Positions 1-7,452 of a stretch of 18,979 nucleotides of DNA are shown here, piece by piece; within the stretch, counting starts at the first letter, position 1; every line of letters begins with the position of its first letter. The translations under genes were made by a program, and so were the position numbers. Where the stretch lies: contig CALESY010000030.1 of NCBI GenBank assembly GCA_937919945.1, forward strand, positions 1 through 18,979, written 5' to 3'. The notes beneath the pieces are model-generated. The model made no database searches. It was not told the origin of the DNA and saw nothing but the letters and a program-made list of their open reading frames with translations. This DNA comes from an uncultured Chitinophagaceae bacterium. Lineage in GTDB: Bacteria > Bacteroidota > Bacteroidia > Chitinophagales > Chitinophagaceae.

Positions 1-1275
1 GATAAAATCAGAGCATCAGTAAAAGGTGTGCCGGGTGCAGAGGTAACGGTGGATAAAGAACAAGGCGGCCCGCCGCAGCAAAAACCTGTATTAATAGAAA
101 TTAAAGGGGATAATCTTGACTCGTTGGTTGCAACTTCTGAAAGGCTGAATAAGTATTTGTCTAAAAAACAGATACCGGGTGTTGAAGCACTGCAAAGTGA
201 TTTTCAGGCAAACAAACCGGAAATCGTATTTGACCTAGACCGTGAGCGTATGAATAGCGAAGGTATATCTACTGGGCAAGTGGTGATGAATTTGCGTACT
301 GCCGTGTTCGGAAAAGAGATATCACGTTTCCGCGATGCGAATGATGATTATCCCATAACATTGAGGTTGAAGAAAGACCAGCGCGAGGATATAGATGCTG
401 TACGTAATATGCCGATGATATTCCGGGATATGGGTATGGGTGGCGTGATACGTGAAGTACCAGTGAGTTCTTTTGCAGATATCAGGTATGACAATACCTA
501 TGGTGGCATCAAACGCAAAGACCAGAAGCGTATCATATCGTTGTCGTCAAATGTATTGACGGATTATAATCCAAATGAAGTGGTAGCCGCCGTTCAGCGA
601 GAGATTGATAATTTCAATGCACCATCTGGTGTAACCATCAAAATGGGTGGGCAGCAAGAAGACCAGGCAGAAACGATGGGTTTCCTCGGTAAGGCAATGC
701 TCATATCAGTTGGCTTGATATTCCTGACACTGATAATTCAGTTCAACTCGTTCAGTCGTACCATTGTTATCATGAGCGAGATAATCCTAAGCTGGGCAGG
801 TGTATTCTTAATGACTACCATCGTCCGTAACGACTTCTCTATCGTAATGAGTGGTATTGGTTTGGTGGCTTTGGCAGGTATAGTCGTCCGAAATGGTATC
901 TTATTAATAGAGTTTATGGATTTGATGTTGAAAGACGGTATGGAGCCTTATGATGCCATTGTAGAAGCAGGTCGCACCCGTATGACACCCGTAATACTCA
1001 CCGCAACGGCAGCCATACTTGGCTTGATACCATTGGGTGTAGGGCTGAACATAGACTTTGCATCATTCTTTACTACGCTCAACCCGCATATTTACTTCGG
1101 TGGAGACAGTGTTGCGTTCTGGGGCCCATTGGCATGGACAATGATATATGGCCTTAGCTTCGCTACGTTCCTAACGCTGATATTAGTACCTGTTATGATG
1201 TTGTTGAGTTTCCGTTTCAAAGCTCGCGTAAAACGCTGGAGAGAAAAATTCAGTGCATCAATTGAGGAAAAATAA
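1..1275 (+). CDS. RND-family efflux pump inner-membrane subunit, C-terminal part (5' end outside window)
   Basis: The reading frame is open from base 1, so the gene is cut by the window edge and 424 residues are visible. Resistance-nodulation-division pumps are proton-driven inner-membrane exporters that work with a periplasmic adaptor and an outer-membrane channel. The visible part starts in the second periplasmic porter region (bases about 85-680). It then shows five hydrophobic segments typical of TM8-TM12: about bases 691-750, 763-825, 835-915, 985-1050 and 1110-1205. The segment GIVVRNGILLIEF is the conserved TM10 sequence of this superfamily, and the final loop (GGDSVAFWGPLAW) is as in multidrug/HAE-type pumps. 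The protein ends in a basic cytoplasmic tail. A hairpin terminator follows 55 bases after the stop. The substrate cannot be told from this part; drug export is more likely than metal export by sequence feel only. Confidence 0.93.
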   Translation, partial: DKIRASVKGVPGAEVTVDKEQGGPPQQKPVLIEIKGDNLDSLVATSERLNKYLSKKQIPGVEALQSDFQANKPEIVFDLDRERMNSEGISTGQVVMNLRTAVFGKEISRFRDANDDYPITLRLKKDQREDIDAVRNMPMIFRDMGMGGVIREVPVSSFADIRYDNTYGGIKRKDQKRIISLSSNVLTDYNPNEVVAAVQREIDNFNAPSGVTIKMGGQQEDQAETMGFLGKAMLISVGLIFLTLIIQFNSFSRTIVIMSEIILSWAGVFLMTTIVRNDFSIVMSGIGLVALAGIVVRNGILLIEFMDLMLKDGMEPYDAIVEAGRTRMTPVILTATAAILGLIPLGVGLNIDFASFFTTLNPHIYFGGDSVAFWGPLAWTMIYGLSFATFLTLILVPVMMLLSFRFKARVKRWREKFSASIEEK

Positions 1276-1330
1276 ACAGAAATATAGATTTCTTAGATTG
1301 GCATAGGGTTTTATTGGTTGGTCGAAAAAG

Positions 1331-1359
1331 AAGGGGCGTTATATAACGCCCCTTTGTTA
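1331..1359 (+). terminator. Rho-independent terminator after the RND pump gene
   Basis: Bases 1331-1342 and 1343-1354 are perfect reverse complements (AAGGGGCGTTAT / ATAACGCCCCTT). They form a 24-base perfect palindrome that can fold into a GC-rich stem with a tetraloop, followed by a T-rich stretch (TTTGTTATTT when the end of the stem is included). An A-rich run before the stem could let it act on the other strand too, but no minus-strand gene ends here. It separates the pump gene from the pigment-type operon. Confidence 0.85.
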
Positions 1360-1383
1360 TTTGTGTCTGTTTCTGCATAACGC

Positions 1384-1412
1384 TGAAAACAACCATATCT
1401 TATGTATTTTTG
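1384..1412 (+). promoter_or_regulatory. Probable Bacteroidota-type promoter of the methyltransferase operon
   Basis: Bases 1405-1412 read TATTTTTG, an exact match to the TAnnTTTG -7 consensus of the primary sigma factor in Bacteroidota. The box ends 19 nt before the ATG at 1432. The -33 element is poor: only TG at 1384-1385 falls at the expected distance. There is no recognisable Shine-Dalgarno sequence. The position just after the pump terminator fits a start of transcription for the whole 1432-6702 unit. Confidence 0.45.
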
Positions 1413-1431
1413 AAACCTGAACAATAGATAT

Positions 1432-2523
1432 ATGACTGGCTCCCCGACAACAAAACCAAAAATGTTTGAAACGGAAAAAAAATCTGCACTTGATGCTATT
1501 TCACAAGCGCAGTTCATCGCTTTTGCACCTTACATTTTTCAGGCATCGGTGATATTAAGAGATAGTGGCATACTTAATAAAGTACAGGATAGCCGCAACA
1601 ATGGCATTTCCTTAGATGAGATTGCTGGTACTACAAATATGAGCCGATATGGTATTCGAATATTATTGGAAGCAGGTTTAGGTATCGGGTTAGTATTGCG
1701 CAAAGAGGATAAATTCTATTTGTCGAAAACAGGGCACTTCTTTTTGAACGACCCAATGACACGTGTGAATACTGATTTTATGCGCGATGTCTGTTACGAA
1801 GGAGCGAAAGAGCTGAAATCATCTATTGATCAAAGTAAACCTAACGGACTTCAATACCTTGGCAACTGGGAAACTATCTATCAGGGTTTATCGATATTAC
1901 CTGAGCCTGCTAAAACAAGCTGGTTCAATTTCGACCACTACTATTCAGACAATGCATTCCCTGAAGCATTGCCGATGGTATTTGCTACCAACCCAAAGAA
2001 AGTAATGGATATTGGTGCAAACACAGGCAAGTTTACATTGGCTTGTTTAGAACATAACAAAGAAGTAGAAGTAGGTTTGGTTGACTTGGCGGTACAACTA
2101 AATGTAGCAAAGCAAAATATAGAAGAGGCTGGTTTTGGCAACAGGGTACAATACCATGAAAGAAATGTCTTGCACAAAGACAGTGAATTGCCAACAGGGT
2201 ATGATATAATATGGATGAGCCAGTTTCTGGATTGTTTTGCTGATGATGAAATTGTATACATACTTGAAAAATGTCACCGTGCATTGGGTATAGATGGCAG
2301 GGTGTTTATTAACGAAACATTCTGGGACAGACAACGTTTTGAAGCCTCAGCCCTTAGCCTGCAAATGACATCGCTGTACTTTACTACGATGGCTAATGGC
2401 AACAGCCAGATGTATGACAGCAAGGTTTTTATGCAGTTGATAGATAAAGCAGGATTCGAGGTAGTGGCAGATACCGATAACATTGGGTTGAGTCATACCA
2501 TTCTTGAATTACGTAAAAAGTGA
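1432..2523 (+). CDS. SAM-dependent methyltransferase with N-terminal winged-helix domain (O-methyltransferase fold)
   Basis: The 363-residue protein has the two-part architecture of the COMT/hydroxyneurosporene methyltransferase family. Residues about 18-105 form a helical winged-helix dimerisation domain, and residues about 180-363 form a class I Rossmann methyltransferase. SAM-binding motif I is VMDIGANTGK (191-200), with a following acidic residue D218 (GLVDLA). The region equivalent to LHDW, which carries the catalytic histidine in plant-type O-methyltransferases, reads FLDCF here, placing D267 where the histidine usually sits. It is the first gene of a five-gene co-directional unit, 70 nt before a halogenase-like flavoenzyme and followed by ketosynthases. 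Methylation of an aromatic head group of an aryl polyene or flexirubin-like pigment is therefore the best guess. Whether it is an O- or C-methyltransferase is open. Confidence 0.85.
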   Translation: MTGSPTTKPKMFETEKKSALDAISQAQFIAFAPYIFQASVILRDSGILNKVQDSRNNGISLDEIAGTTNMSRYGIRILLEAGLGIGLVLRKEDKFYLSKTGHFFLNDPMTRVNTDFMRDVCYEGAKELKSSIDQSKPNGLQYLGNWETIYQGLSILPEPAKTSWFNFDHYYSDNAFPEALPMVFATNPKKVMDIGANTGKFTLACLEHNKEVEVGLVDLAVQLNVAKQNIEEAGFGNRVQYHERNVLHKDSELPTGYDIIWMSQFLDCFADDEIVYILEKCHRALGIDGRVFINETFWDRQRFEASALSLQMTSLYFTTMANGNSQMYDSKVFMQLIDKAGFEVVADTDNIGLSHTILELRKK

Positions 2524-2532
2524 TGTAAGTCA

Positions 2533-2563
2533 TTTTCTCATAAATAGTATAATTGTATTTTTC
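2533..2563 (+). promoter_or_regulatory. Possible internal promoter before the flavoenzyme gene
   Basis: The 70-nt gap after the methyltransferase holds TATTTTTC (2556-2563), one mismatch from TAnnTTTG, with TTTT at 2533-2536 exactly 19 nt upstream. It lies 30 nt before the chosen ATG at 2594. This could give the four downstream genes their own transcript, but AT-rich gaps give such matches by chance. Confidence 0.3.
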
Positions 2564-2593
2564 ACTCAAGTTTTTAAAATCTCATTCCCCCTC

Positions 2594-3835
2594 ATGAGTA
2601 CGCAAAAGCAAACAGATGTACTGGTAATCGGTGCAGGCCCCTCCGGCACCATCGCAGCGTCTATCATTAAGCAGGCTGGTTTGTCTGTACAGATAGTAGA
2701 AAAAATGCAGTTCCCTCGTTTTGTAATTGGCGAAAGCCTGTTACCACGCTGTATGGAAGCATTGGAAGAAGCAAAATTTCTGGATGCTGTAAAAGCAAAA
2801 GGCTTTCAGCAAAAAGACGGTGCCAAGTTTGTAAAGAATGGTGAAATATGTGATTTTACCTTCGCGCAACAACACGCTGATGGATGGCGTTGGACATGGC
2901 AGGTGCCGCGTGCCGACTTTGATACTACGTTGGCAGACGAATGTATGAAGATGGGCATACCCGTAGCATATCAAACAGAAGTAACGGACATAAAAATTGA
3001 CGATAATGGACACTCTATTACCACCATCAAAACAGCTGATGGTGCAGAGCAAACTATACATGCCAAGTTTATCATTGACGGTAGCGGTTATGGCAGGGTA
3101 ATTCCACGCCTATTTGGTTTGGATAAGCCATCCACACAATATCCGCGCAAAACGCTATTCTGCCACATGACAGACCCAAAGCGTAGCGAAGCAGTGGAAC
3201 CTAATCGTATTACCGTTTATGTACACAACGAAAGGACATGGATATGGGTAATACCTTTTTCCAATGGCAATACTTCTGTAGGGTATGTAGGAGATCCTGA
3301 GTTCTTTGAAAAGTTCGCTGGCAATCCAGAAGAACAATTTCGTGCACTGATAATGGCACAAAACGAGCTGGCAGTACGTTTTGGTAAGTCGGATATGCTT
3401 TGGGAACCACGTAGTTTACAGAGTTGGAGCGCAACTACAGATACGTTTTACGGAAAAGGCTTTGTACTGACTGGGAATGTTACTGAATTCCTCGATCCAA
3501 TATTTTCATCGGGCGTAACACTTGCTTCCGTATCAGCACAGTTGGCGGCAAACATGGTTGTGCGCCACTTTAAAGGTGAAGAACTGGATTGGGAGAACGA
3601 TTATATGAAGAAGATGATGCAGGGTGTAGATGTTTTTCGCACCTATGTAAACAGCTGGTACGATGGCACGCTGTTTAATATATTCTTCGCACCCAATCGT
3701 AGCCCCGAAATCATGTCGCAGATATGCTCTGTATTGGCAGGTTATGTTTGGGACGATACCAATCCGTTTGTAAAACATCATGAGAAAAATGTGCGTACTT
3801 TAGGGCGCTACTTGGCAAATAATGCTACATCTTAA
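2594..3835 (+). CDS. Flavin-dependent halogenase-like FAD monooxygenase/oxidoreductase
   Basis: This is a 413-residue flavoprotein. The reading frame is open back to an ATG at 2504 inside the methyltransferase gene. The ATG at 2594 was chosen because the Rossmann FAD motif (VLVIGAGPSG, G13-x-G15-xx-G18) then lies at the usual distance from the N-terminus. Halogenase hallmarks are visible: W216-I-W218-V-I-P221 (WxWxIP), a lysine in KDGAKF (K74) where phenol/pyrrole halogenases carry their catalytic lysine, and DPIFSSGV (301-308) near the FAD site. The usual GD before that last motif reads GN (G294-N295). Related enzymes recur in flexirubin and aryl polyene clusters of Bacteroidota, where chloro- and methyl-substituted aryl rings are known. 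The role here is therefore inferred as ring halogenation or oxidation. The gene overlaps the next one by 14 nt. A non-halogenating oxidoreductase remains possible. Confidence 0.82.
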   Translation: MSTQKQTDVLVIGAGPSGTIAASIIKQAGLSVQIVEKMQFPRFVIGESLLPRCMEALEEAKFLDAVKAKGFQQKDGAKFVKNGEICDFTFAQQHADGWRWTWQVPRADFDTTLADECMKMGIPVAYQTEVTDIKIDDNGHSITTIKTADGAEQTIHAKFIIDGSGYGRVIPRLFGLDKPSTQYPRKTLFCHMTDPKRSEAVEPNRITVYVHNERTWIWVIPFSNGNTSVGYVGDPEFFEKFAGNPEEQFRALIMAQNELAVRFGKSDMLWEPRSLQSWSATTDTFYGKGFVLTGNVTEFLDPIFSSGVTLASVSAQLAANMVVRHFKGEELDWENDYMKKMMQGVDVFRTYVNSWYDGTLFNIFFAPNRSPEIMSQICSVLAGYVWDDTNPFVKHHEKNVRTLGRYLANNATS

Positions 3836-4454
3836 CATACACACAAGACCCGCAATCAGCAACTGGTTGCGTATCAATAAGCATTCGGTGATAAAGGACG
3901 GGAGTCCTTTATTGTCGTTTAATGACCCTATTGACAGCTATGCGCCAGATGTATTGTATCGTGCATTGCAATATAACTACCCCAAGTTTTTTAAAATGGA
4001 CCTAATAAGCAAATGGGCATGGTTAGGTGCAGAAACAGTATTGACGCAGGCAAATGGTTTCATATATGATAGTGTTGATAAAACAAAAATAGCAGTAGTG
4101 CTGCAAACCAATCACGGCTGCCTGGATGTCGATAAAAAGTATAGCGAAACACTGGCAACAATTCCAAGCCCTGCATTGTTTGTATATACGTTGCCCAACA
4201 TCATGCTTGGCGAAATATGCATCAGGCATGGTTTTAAAGGCGAACAGGCTTGTGTTGTAAGCGATGGATTTGATACAAAAGAAATTGAATTTTGGGTAAA
4301 TGATTTACTGACAAACAGGGGCATGGAAGCTTGCCTTTGCGGATGGGTAGACGCTACTACTAACAATCACGAAGTGTCGTTGTATTGGGTGTCAAAACAA
4401 GAAGATAAATTACTATTTACTGCAGATACTATGCTGCAGATACATAACATATAA
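3822..4454 (+). CDS. Short ketosynthase-like protein (beta-ketoacyl synthase N-terminal-like, no active-site cysteine)
   Basis: This 210-residue protein resembles only the N-terminal half of a beta-ketoacyl synthase, as in the short ketosynthase-like proteins of aryl polyene/flexirubin clusters (Ketoacyl-synt_2 type). The region FVYTLPNIMLGEICIRHGFK (120-139) corresponds to the thiolase-fold segment before the nucleophile. After KGEQACVV the usual TACSSS is absent and reads SDGFDT, so no catalytic cysteine is present at that place. The catalytic histidines of the C-terminal half are missing altogether. The start overlaps the flavoenzyme gene by 14 nt, and the stop shares one base with the next start (TAATG), which suggests translational coupling. 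The likely role is a non-catalytic or scaffold subunit of the polyene synthase. It could be mistaken for a truncated pseudogene, but its tidy overlaps argue against decay. Confidence 0.75.
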   Translation: MLHLNIHTRPAISNWLRINKHSVIKDGSPLLSFNDPIDSYAPDVLYRALQYNYPKFFKMDLISKWAWLGAETVLTQANGFIYDSVDKTKIAVVLQTNHGCLDVDKKYSETLATIPSPALFVYTLPNIMLGEICIRHGFKGEQACVVSDGFDTKEIEFWVNDLLTNRGMEACLCGWVDATTNNHEVSLYWVSKQEDKLLFTADTMLQIHNI

Positions 4455-5650
4455 TGAAACAGGCAGCATATATAGTAAACACAGGCATCATTACTGCAAT
4501 CGGTAATGATACAGCTGCTTGTTTGGATGCATTGTTGCATACCAAGTCTGGTATAGGCAAAGCATACCATCTGAAAACTCATTGGTCTGATGAATTGCCA
4601 GTTGCCGAAGTGAACCTAAGTAATGAAGAGATGGCAAATATGGCAGGTGTAGATACCCGCTGGCCGCGTACTGCATTGCTAAGTGCGATAGCTGTAAAAG
4701 AGGCATGGCAACCATTTGCAGATAAAGTAAAGGGGTTAAAAACAGGTTTCTTTTCTGCTACTACGGTTGGTGGTATGGACTTGACAGAAAATGTCTACAA
4801 AGCATTTAAAGAAGATAGTACATCGGTAGATTTCAACAATATTAAAAACCACGAGTGTGGCGCTATTACAGAATTAGTTGCTAATCATTTTGGTATCAAC
4901 GACTTTGTTACTACCATCAGTACAGCTTGCTCATCTTCCGCCAATAGTATTATGATGGCAGTACAGATGATTGGAAATGGTATGCTCGATGTTGCCATTG
5001 CAGGCGGTGCAGATAGCCTTTCACGCTTTACACTCAACGGGTTTAACACACTGATGATACTGGATAAGCAACCATGTCAGCCATTTGACAATAACAGGCG
5101 TGGGCTGAACTTGGGTGAGGGTGCAGGCTATGTATTGCTGATGAGTGAGAAAGCCATACAGCAATGTAGAGCGACAGCGTCTTGCATAGTAAGTGGGTAT
5201 GCCAATGCCAATGATGCCTATCATCAAACGGCATCTTCGCCTGATGGTACAGGTAATAAACTGGCAATGGGCAATGCGCTGAAAGTAGCCAACCTGCAGC
5301 CTATCGATATTGATTACATTAATCTGCATGGCACAGGTACAGCTAATAACGATAGCTCTGAAGGTAAAGCCATTGAAGCTTTGTTTGCAGATAAAGTACC
5401 AATGGCTTCTTCTACCAAAGCTTATACAGGGCATACGTTGGCTGCTGCTGGCGGTGTAGAGGCAGTATTCAGTTCATTAAGTATCATGCATGGTATTGTG
5501 TATCCTAACCTCCGTTGGGAAACACAAATGGAAGATGTAGGCTTCAAGCCAGTTACTACTTTGCAACAGGGTTTAGCTATTCGTCATGTATTGTCAAACT
5601 CATTTGGGTTTGGGGGTAATTGTTCATCGCTTGTTTTCAGTAAATGCTAA
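4454..5650 (+). CDS. Beta-ketoacyl-ACP synthase (KAS II/FabF-like), catalytically complete
   Basis: This 398-residue ketosynthase condenses an acyl chain with a malonyl unit carried on ACP. It has the full Cys-His-His set: C159 in TISTACSSS, H292 in NLHGTGT and H327 in KAYTGHTLAAAGG. It also has the FDNNRRG and GEGAG segments typical of FabF-like enzymes and a glycine-rich C-terminal NSFGFGGNCSS. It is full length for the family. It lies between a short degenerate ketosynthase and a chain-length-factor-like one, overlapping the first by 1 nt and the second by 7 nt. This KS/CLF pairing points to the iterative polyene synthase of an aryl polyene/flexirubin pathway rather than housekeeping fatty acid synthesis. 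No ACP is encoded beside it. Confidence 0.92.
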   Translation: MKQAAYIVNTGIITAIGNDTAACLDALLHTKSGIGKAYHLKTHWSDELPVAEVNLSNEEMANMAGVDTRWPRTALLSAIAVKEAWQPFADKVKGLKTGFFSATTVGGMDLTENVYKAFKEDSTSVDFNNIKNHECGAITELVANHFGINDFVTTISTACSSSANSIMMAVQMIGNGMLDVAIAGGADSLSRFTLNGFNTLMILDKQPCQPFDNNRRGLNLGEGAGYVLLMSEKAIQQCRATASCIVSGYANANDAYHQTASSPDGTGNKLAMGNALKVANLQPIDIDYINLHGTGTANNDSSEGKAIEALFADKVPMASSTKAYTGHTLAAAGGVEAVFSSLSIMHGIVYPNLRWETQMEDVGFKPVTTLQQGLAIRHVLSNSFGFGGNCSSLVFSKC

Positions 5651-6702
5651 GTATGGAATTGTATATAACAGGTACGGGTATAGTAAGCGGCGCAGGCAAT
5701 AGCAGTGATGATAATTTCCTGAAAGAACCACCTACGTATAATACAGGCAAGCTATTGTGTGTTGAGCCAAACTATACAGCATATATACCACCCATGCAAT
5801 TACGGCGCATGAGCAAAGCGGTAAGGATAGGCATAGGCGCATCTAAAATGTGCATGGCATCTGCAGGTATAGAAAAGCCTGATGCCATATCAGTAGGTAC
5901 AGCTATGGGTTGCCTGGCAGATACGGAACTGTTTCTTGGCAAGATGATAGTGCAAGACGAGCAGATGCTGACACCGACGGCTTTTATCCAATCTACTCAT
6001 AATACCGTTAGCGGGCAGATAGCTTTACTGGCTGGCTGCTACGGACATAACCTTACTTTCGTACAACGTGGACATTCTTTTGAACACGCTGTAATGAATA
6101 CGCAACTATATTTGGCCGATAACCCGCATCAACAAATGCTCGTAGGTGGTATTGACGAGCTAACAGATGGTAGTTTGGATGCTTTGAAAATGGGCGGTAT
6201 CAATAATAAGCTAAATAGCACACCAGCCGACGTTCTTAATGGCAATAACACAGGCTGTATAGCAGGTGAGGGCGCATCATTTTTTATTGTAACAGATGAC
6301 AAGCCCGCAAACAGAGCATTGTGTATTAAAGAGGTATATTGCTTCGCAGATAAGAATAATACTATAGCTATTAATAAACTAGAAGCATATATCACCAATC
6401 ATCTGCAAGATATTGACTTTACTGTATTAGGACAAAGTGGCGATGCTATATCAAATCTCACGTATCAATCCTTACGTTCAGGCCTATTGAAGGATACACC
6501 TCAATATATATTCAAACATTTATGTGGAGAATATGCTACAGCTTCTGCATTTGCAGTAGGTATGCTGGCAAATTCGGTTTTGAGGAACGAAATGCTGCCA
6601 ACGCATTGTATATTGAATAGAGAAGCGGGCGAAATGAAAAATATCCTGTTGATAAACCACTATATGCATTATTATAGTTGCTGGAGTCTACAGGTAGTTT
6701 AG
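5644..6702 (+). CDS. Chain-length-factor-like beta-ketoacyl synthase lacking catalytic residues
   Basis: This 352-residue ketosynthase-fold protein has the nucleophile region replaced: after IQSTHNTVSGQIALL (115-129) it reads FVQRGHSFEHA (139-149) where TACSS would be. The usual GHT histidine motif near residue 294 reads CGEYATAS. The first HGTGT histidine region reads LGQSGDA. All three catalytic positions are therefore lost, as in chain length factors that pair with an active ketosynthase. The segment STHNTVSGQIAL resembles aryl polyene/flexirubin CLF proteins. The start at 5644 overlaps the ketosynthase stop; an ATG at 5653 (MELYITGTG) three bases after that stop is an equally good start. 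The gene end overlaps the convergent reductase gene by 4 nt (TTAG) with no terminator between. Confidence 0.85.
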   Translation: MLSMELYITGTGIVSGAGNSSDDNFLKEPPTYNTGKLLCVEPNYTAYIPPMQLRRMSKAVRIGIGASKMCMASAGIEKPDAISVGTAMGCLADTELFLGKMIVQDEQMLTPTAFIQSTHNTVSGQIALLAGCYGHNLTFVQRGHSFEHAVMNTQLYLADNPHQQMLVGGIDELTDGSLDALKMGGINNKLNSTPADVLNGNNTGCIAGEGASFFIVTDDKPANRALCIKEVYCFADKNNTIAINKLEAYITNHLQDIDFTVLGQSGDAISNLTYQSLRSGLLKDTPQYIFKHLCGEYATASAFAVGMLANSVLRNEMLPTHCILNREAGEMKNILLINHYMHYYSCWSLQVV

Positions 6703-7418
6703 CCATAGAGTTCCAGATGGATAGCTTTTTTATCGTAGCCCAATTCTAGTAGTCTTTTTTTAGCTTCATCCACCATCATCTTCCAGCCGCAAAGCATAAA
6801 ATGTGCATCAGGGTTACCCGCGCATAGTTTTTCGTACACACCATGCACGTAGCCATTATCATACCCCTCAATGTTTTCGCGCGACAGCACAGGATAGTAT
6901 TTGAAATTGTGCAATACTGTTTCTAGCTGGCGAAACTCATCTTCATATAGCAAATCTGCCTTTGTGCGTGTGCCGAATATGAGGTGTAGTTGATGGTGTG
7001 GTAAGTTATGATGTTTTATATGATTTACCATGCTACGAAATGGGGCAATGCCTGTGCCCGTACATATCATATATATATCATGCTCAATGTTTTCCGGTAG
7101 GGTAAAAACTCCCTGTGGCCCACGTACTACTAATTCGCTACCTTCTTTCACTTCGTTAAAGAAATATGTAGTACCCAATCCGCCTTCCAGATACACAATC
7201 ACCAATTCTATAACATTACCACCATCGGGCGATGAGGCGATGCTGTAGCTGCGCCAGCGTTTATTGCGTTGTTCATGTATAGGTAGGTCAAGTGTTACAA
7301 ATTGCCCCGGTTTGAAATCAAACACAGGTGTTTCGGGCAATTCAATCCAATAGCGGCGTGTATTTTCTGTAGCCTGCTCAATACGTTGTACAACGCCTTT
7401 CTGCCATTGGGGTATCAT
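6699..7418 (-). CDS. FNR-like FAD/NAD(P)H oxidoreductase (ferredoxin reductase family)
   Basis: This 239-residue flavoprotein moves electrons between NAD(P)H and a one-electron carrier. The N-terminal FAD-binding beta barrel has RSYSIAS (56-62), whose RxYS binds the flavin, and the GGLGTTYFF region. The C-terminal NAD(P)-binding domain has CTGTGIAPFRSM (119-130), FGTRTKADLLY (148-158) and CGWKMMVDEA (210-219), and ends with ELYG. There are no added [2Fe-2S] or globin domains, so it is a stand-alone reductase whose partner cannot be named; ferredoxin or flavodoxin are candidates. It sits 34 nt downstream of two secreted-protein genes on the same strand and may be read with them. A role in reducing flavin for the nearby halogenase-like enzyme is conceivable but only from proximity. 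Confidence 0.87.
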   Translation of the reverse strand: MIPQWQKGVVQRIEQATENTRRYWIELPETPVFDFKPGQFVTLDLPIHEQRNKRWRSYSIASSPDGGNVIELVIVYLEGGLGTTYFFNEVKEGSELVVRGPQGVFTLPENIEHDIYMICTGTGIAPFRSMVNHIKHHNLPHHQLHLIFGTRTKADLLYEDEFRQLETVLHNFKYYPVLSRENIEGYDNGYVHGVYEKLCAGNPDAHFMLCGWKMMVDEAKKRLLELGYDKKAIHLELYG

Positions 7419-7452
7419 ACATTAAAGTTAGTCAAATAAATTCAACAAGTCT

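Noticed and set aside
1311..1517. 68-codon minus-strand frame over the terminator
   Set aside because: It spans the palindromic terminator and the start of the methyltransferase gene, with no start signal or recognisable product.
2504..2593. Longer start for the flavoenzyme (31 extra codons from an ATG inside the methyltransferase gene)
   Set aside because: The extra residues are not family-like and would put the FAD-binding glycine motif too far from the N-terminus; the ATG at 2594 fits better.
3822..4454. Short ketosynthase-like gene as a decayed pseudogene
   Set aside because: Clean overlaps with both neighbours, no internal stop or frameshift, and short ketosynthase-like proteins are known in this kind of cluster.
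5021..5434. 137-codon open frame on the minus strand
   Set aside because: It lies wholly antisense to the intact ketosynthase with full catalytic residues, and its translation is cysteine/histidine-rich noise.
1432..6702. Pigment unit as a recently acquired mobile island
   Set aside because: No integrase, transposase, tRNA site or direct repeats are seen, and base composition by eye is like the neighbours.
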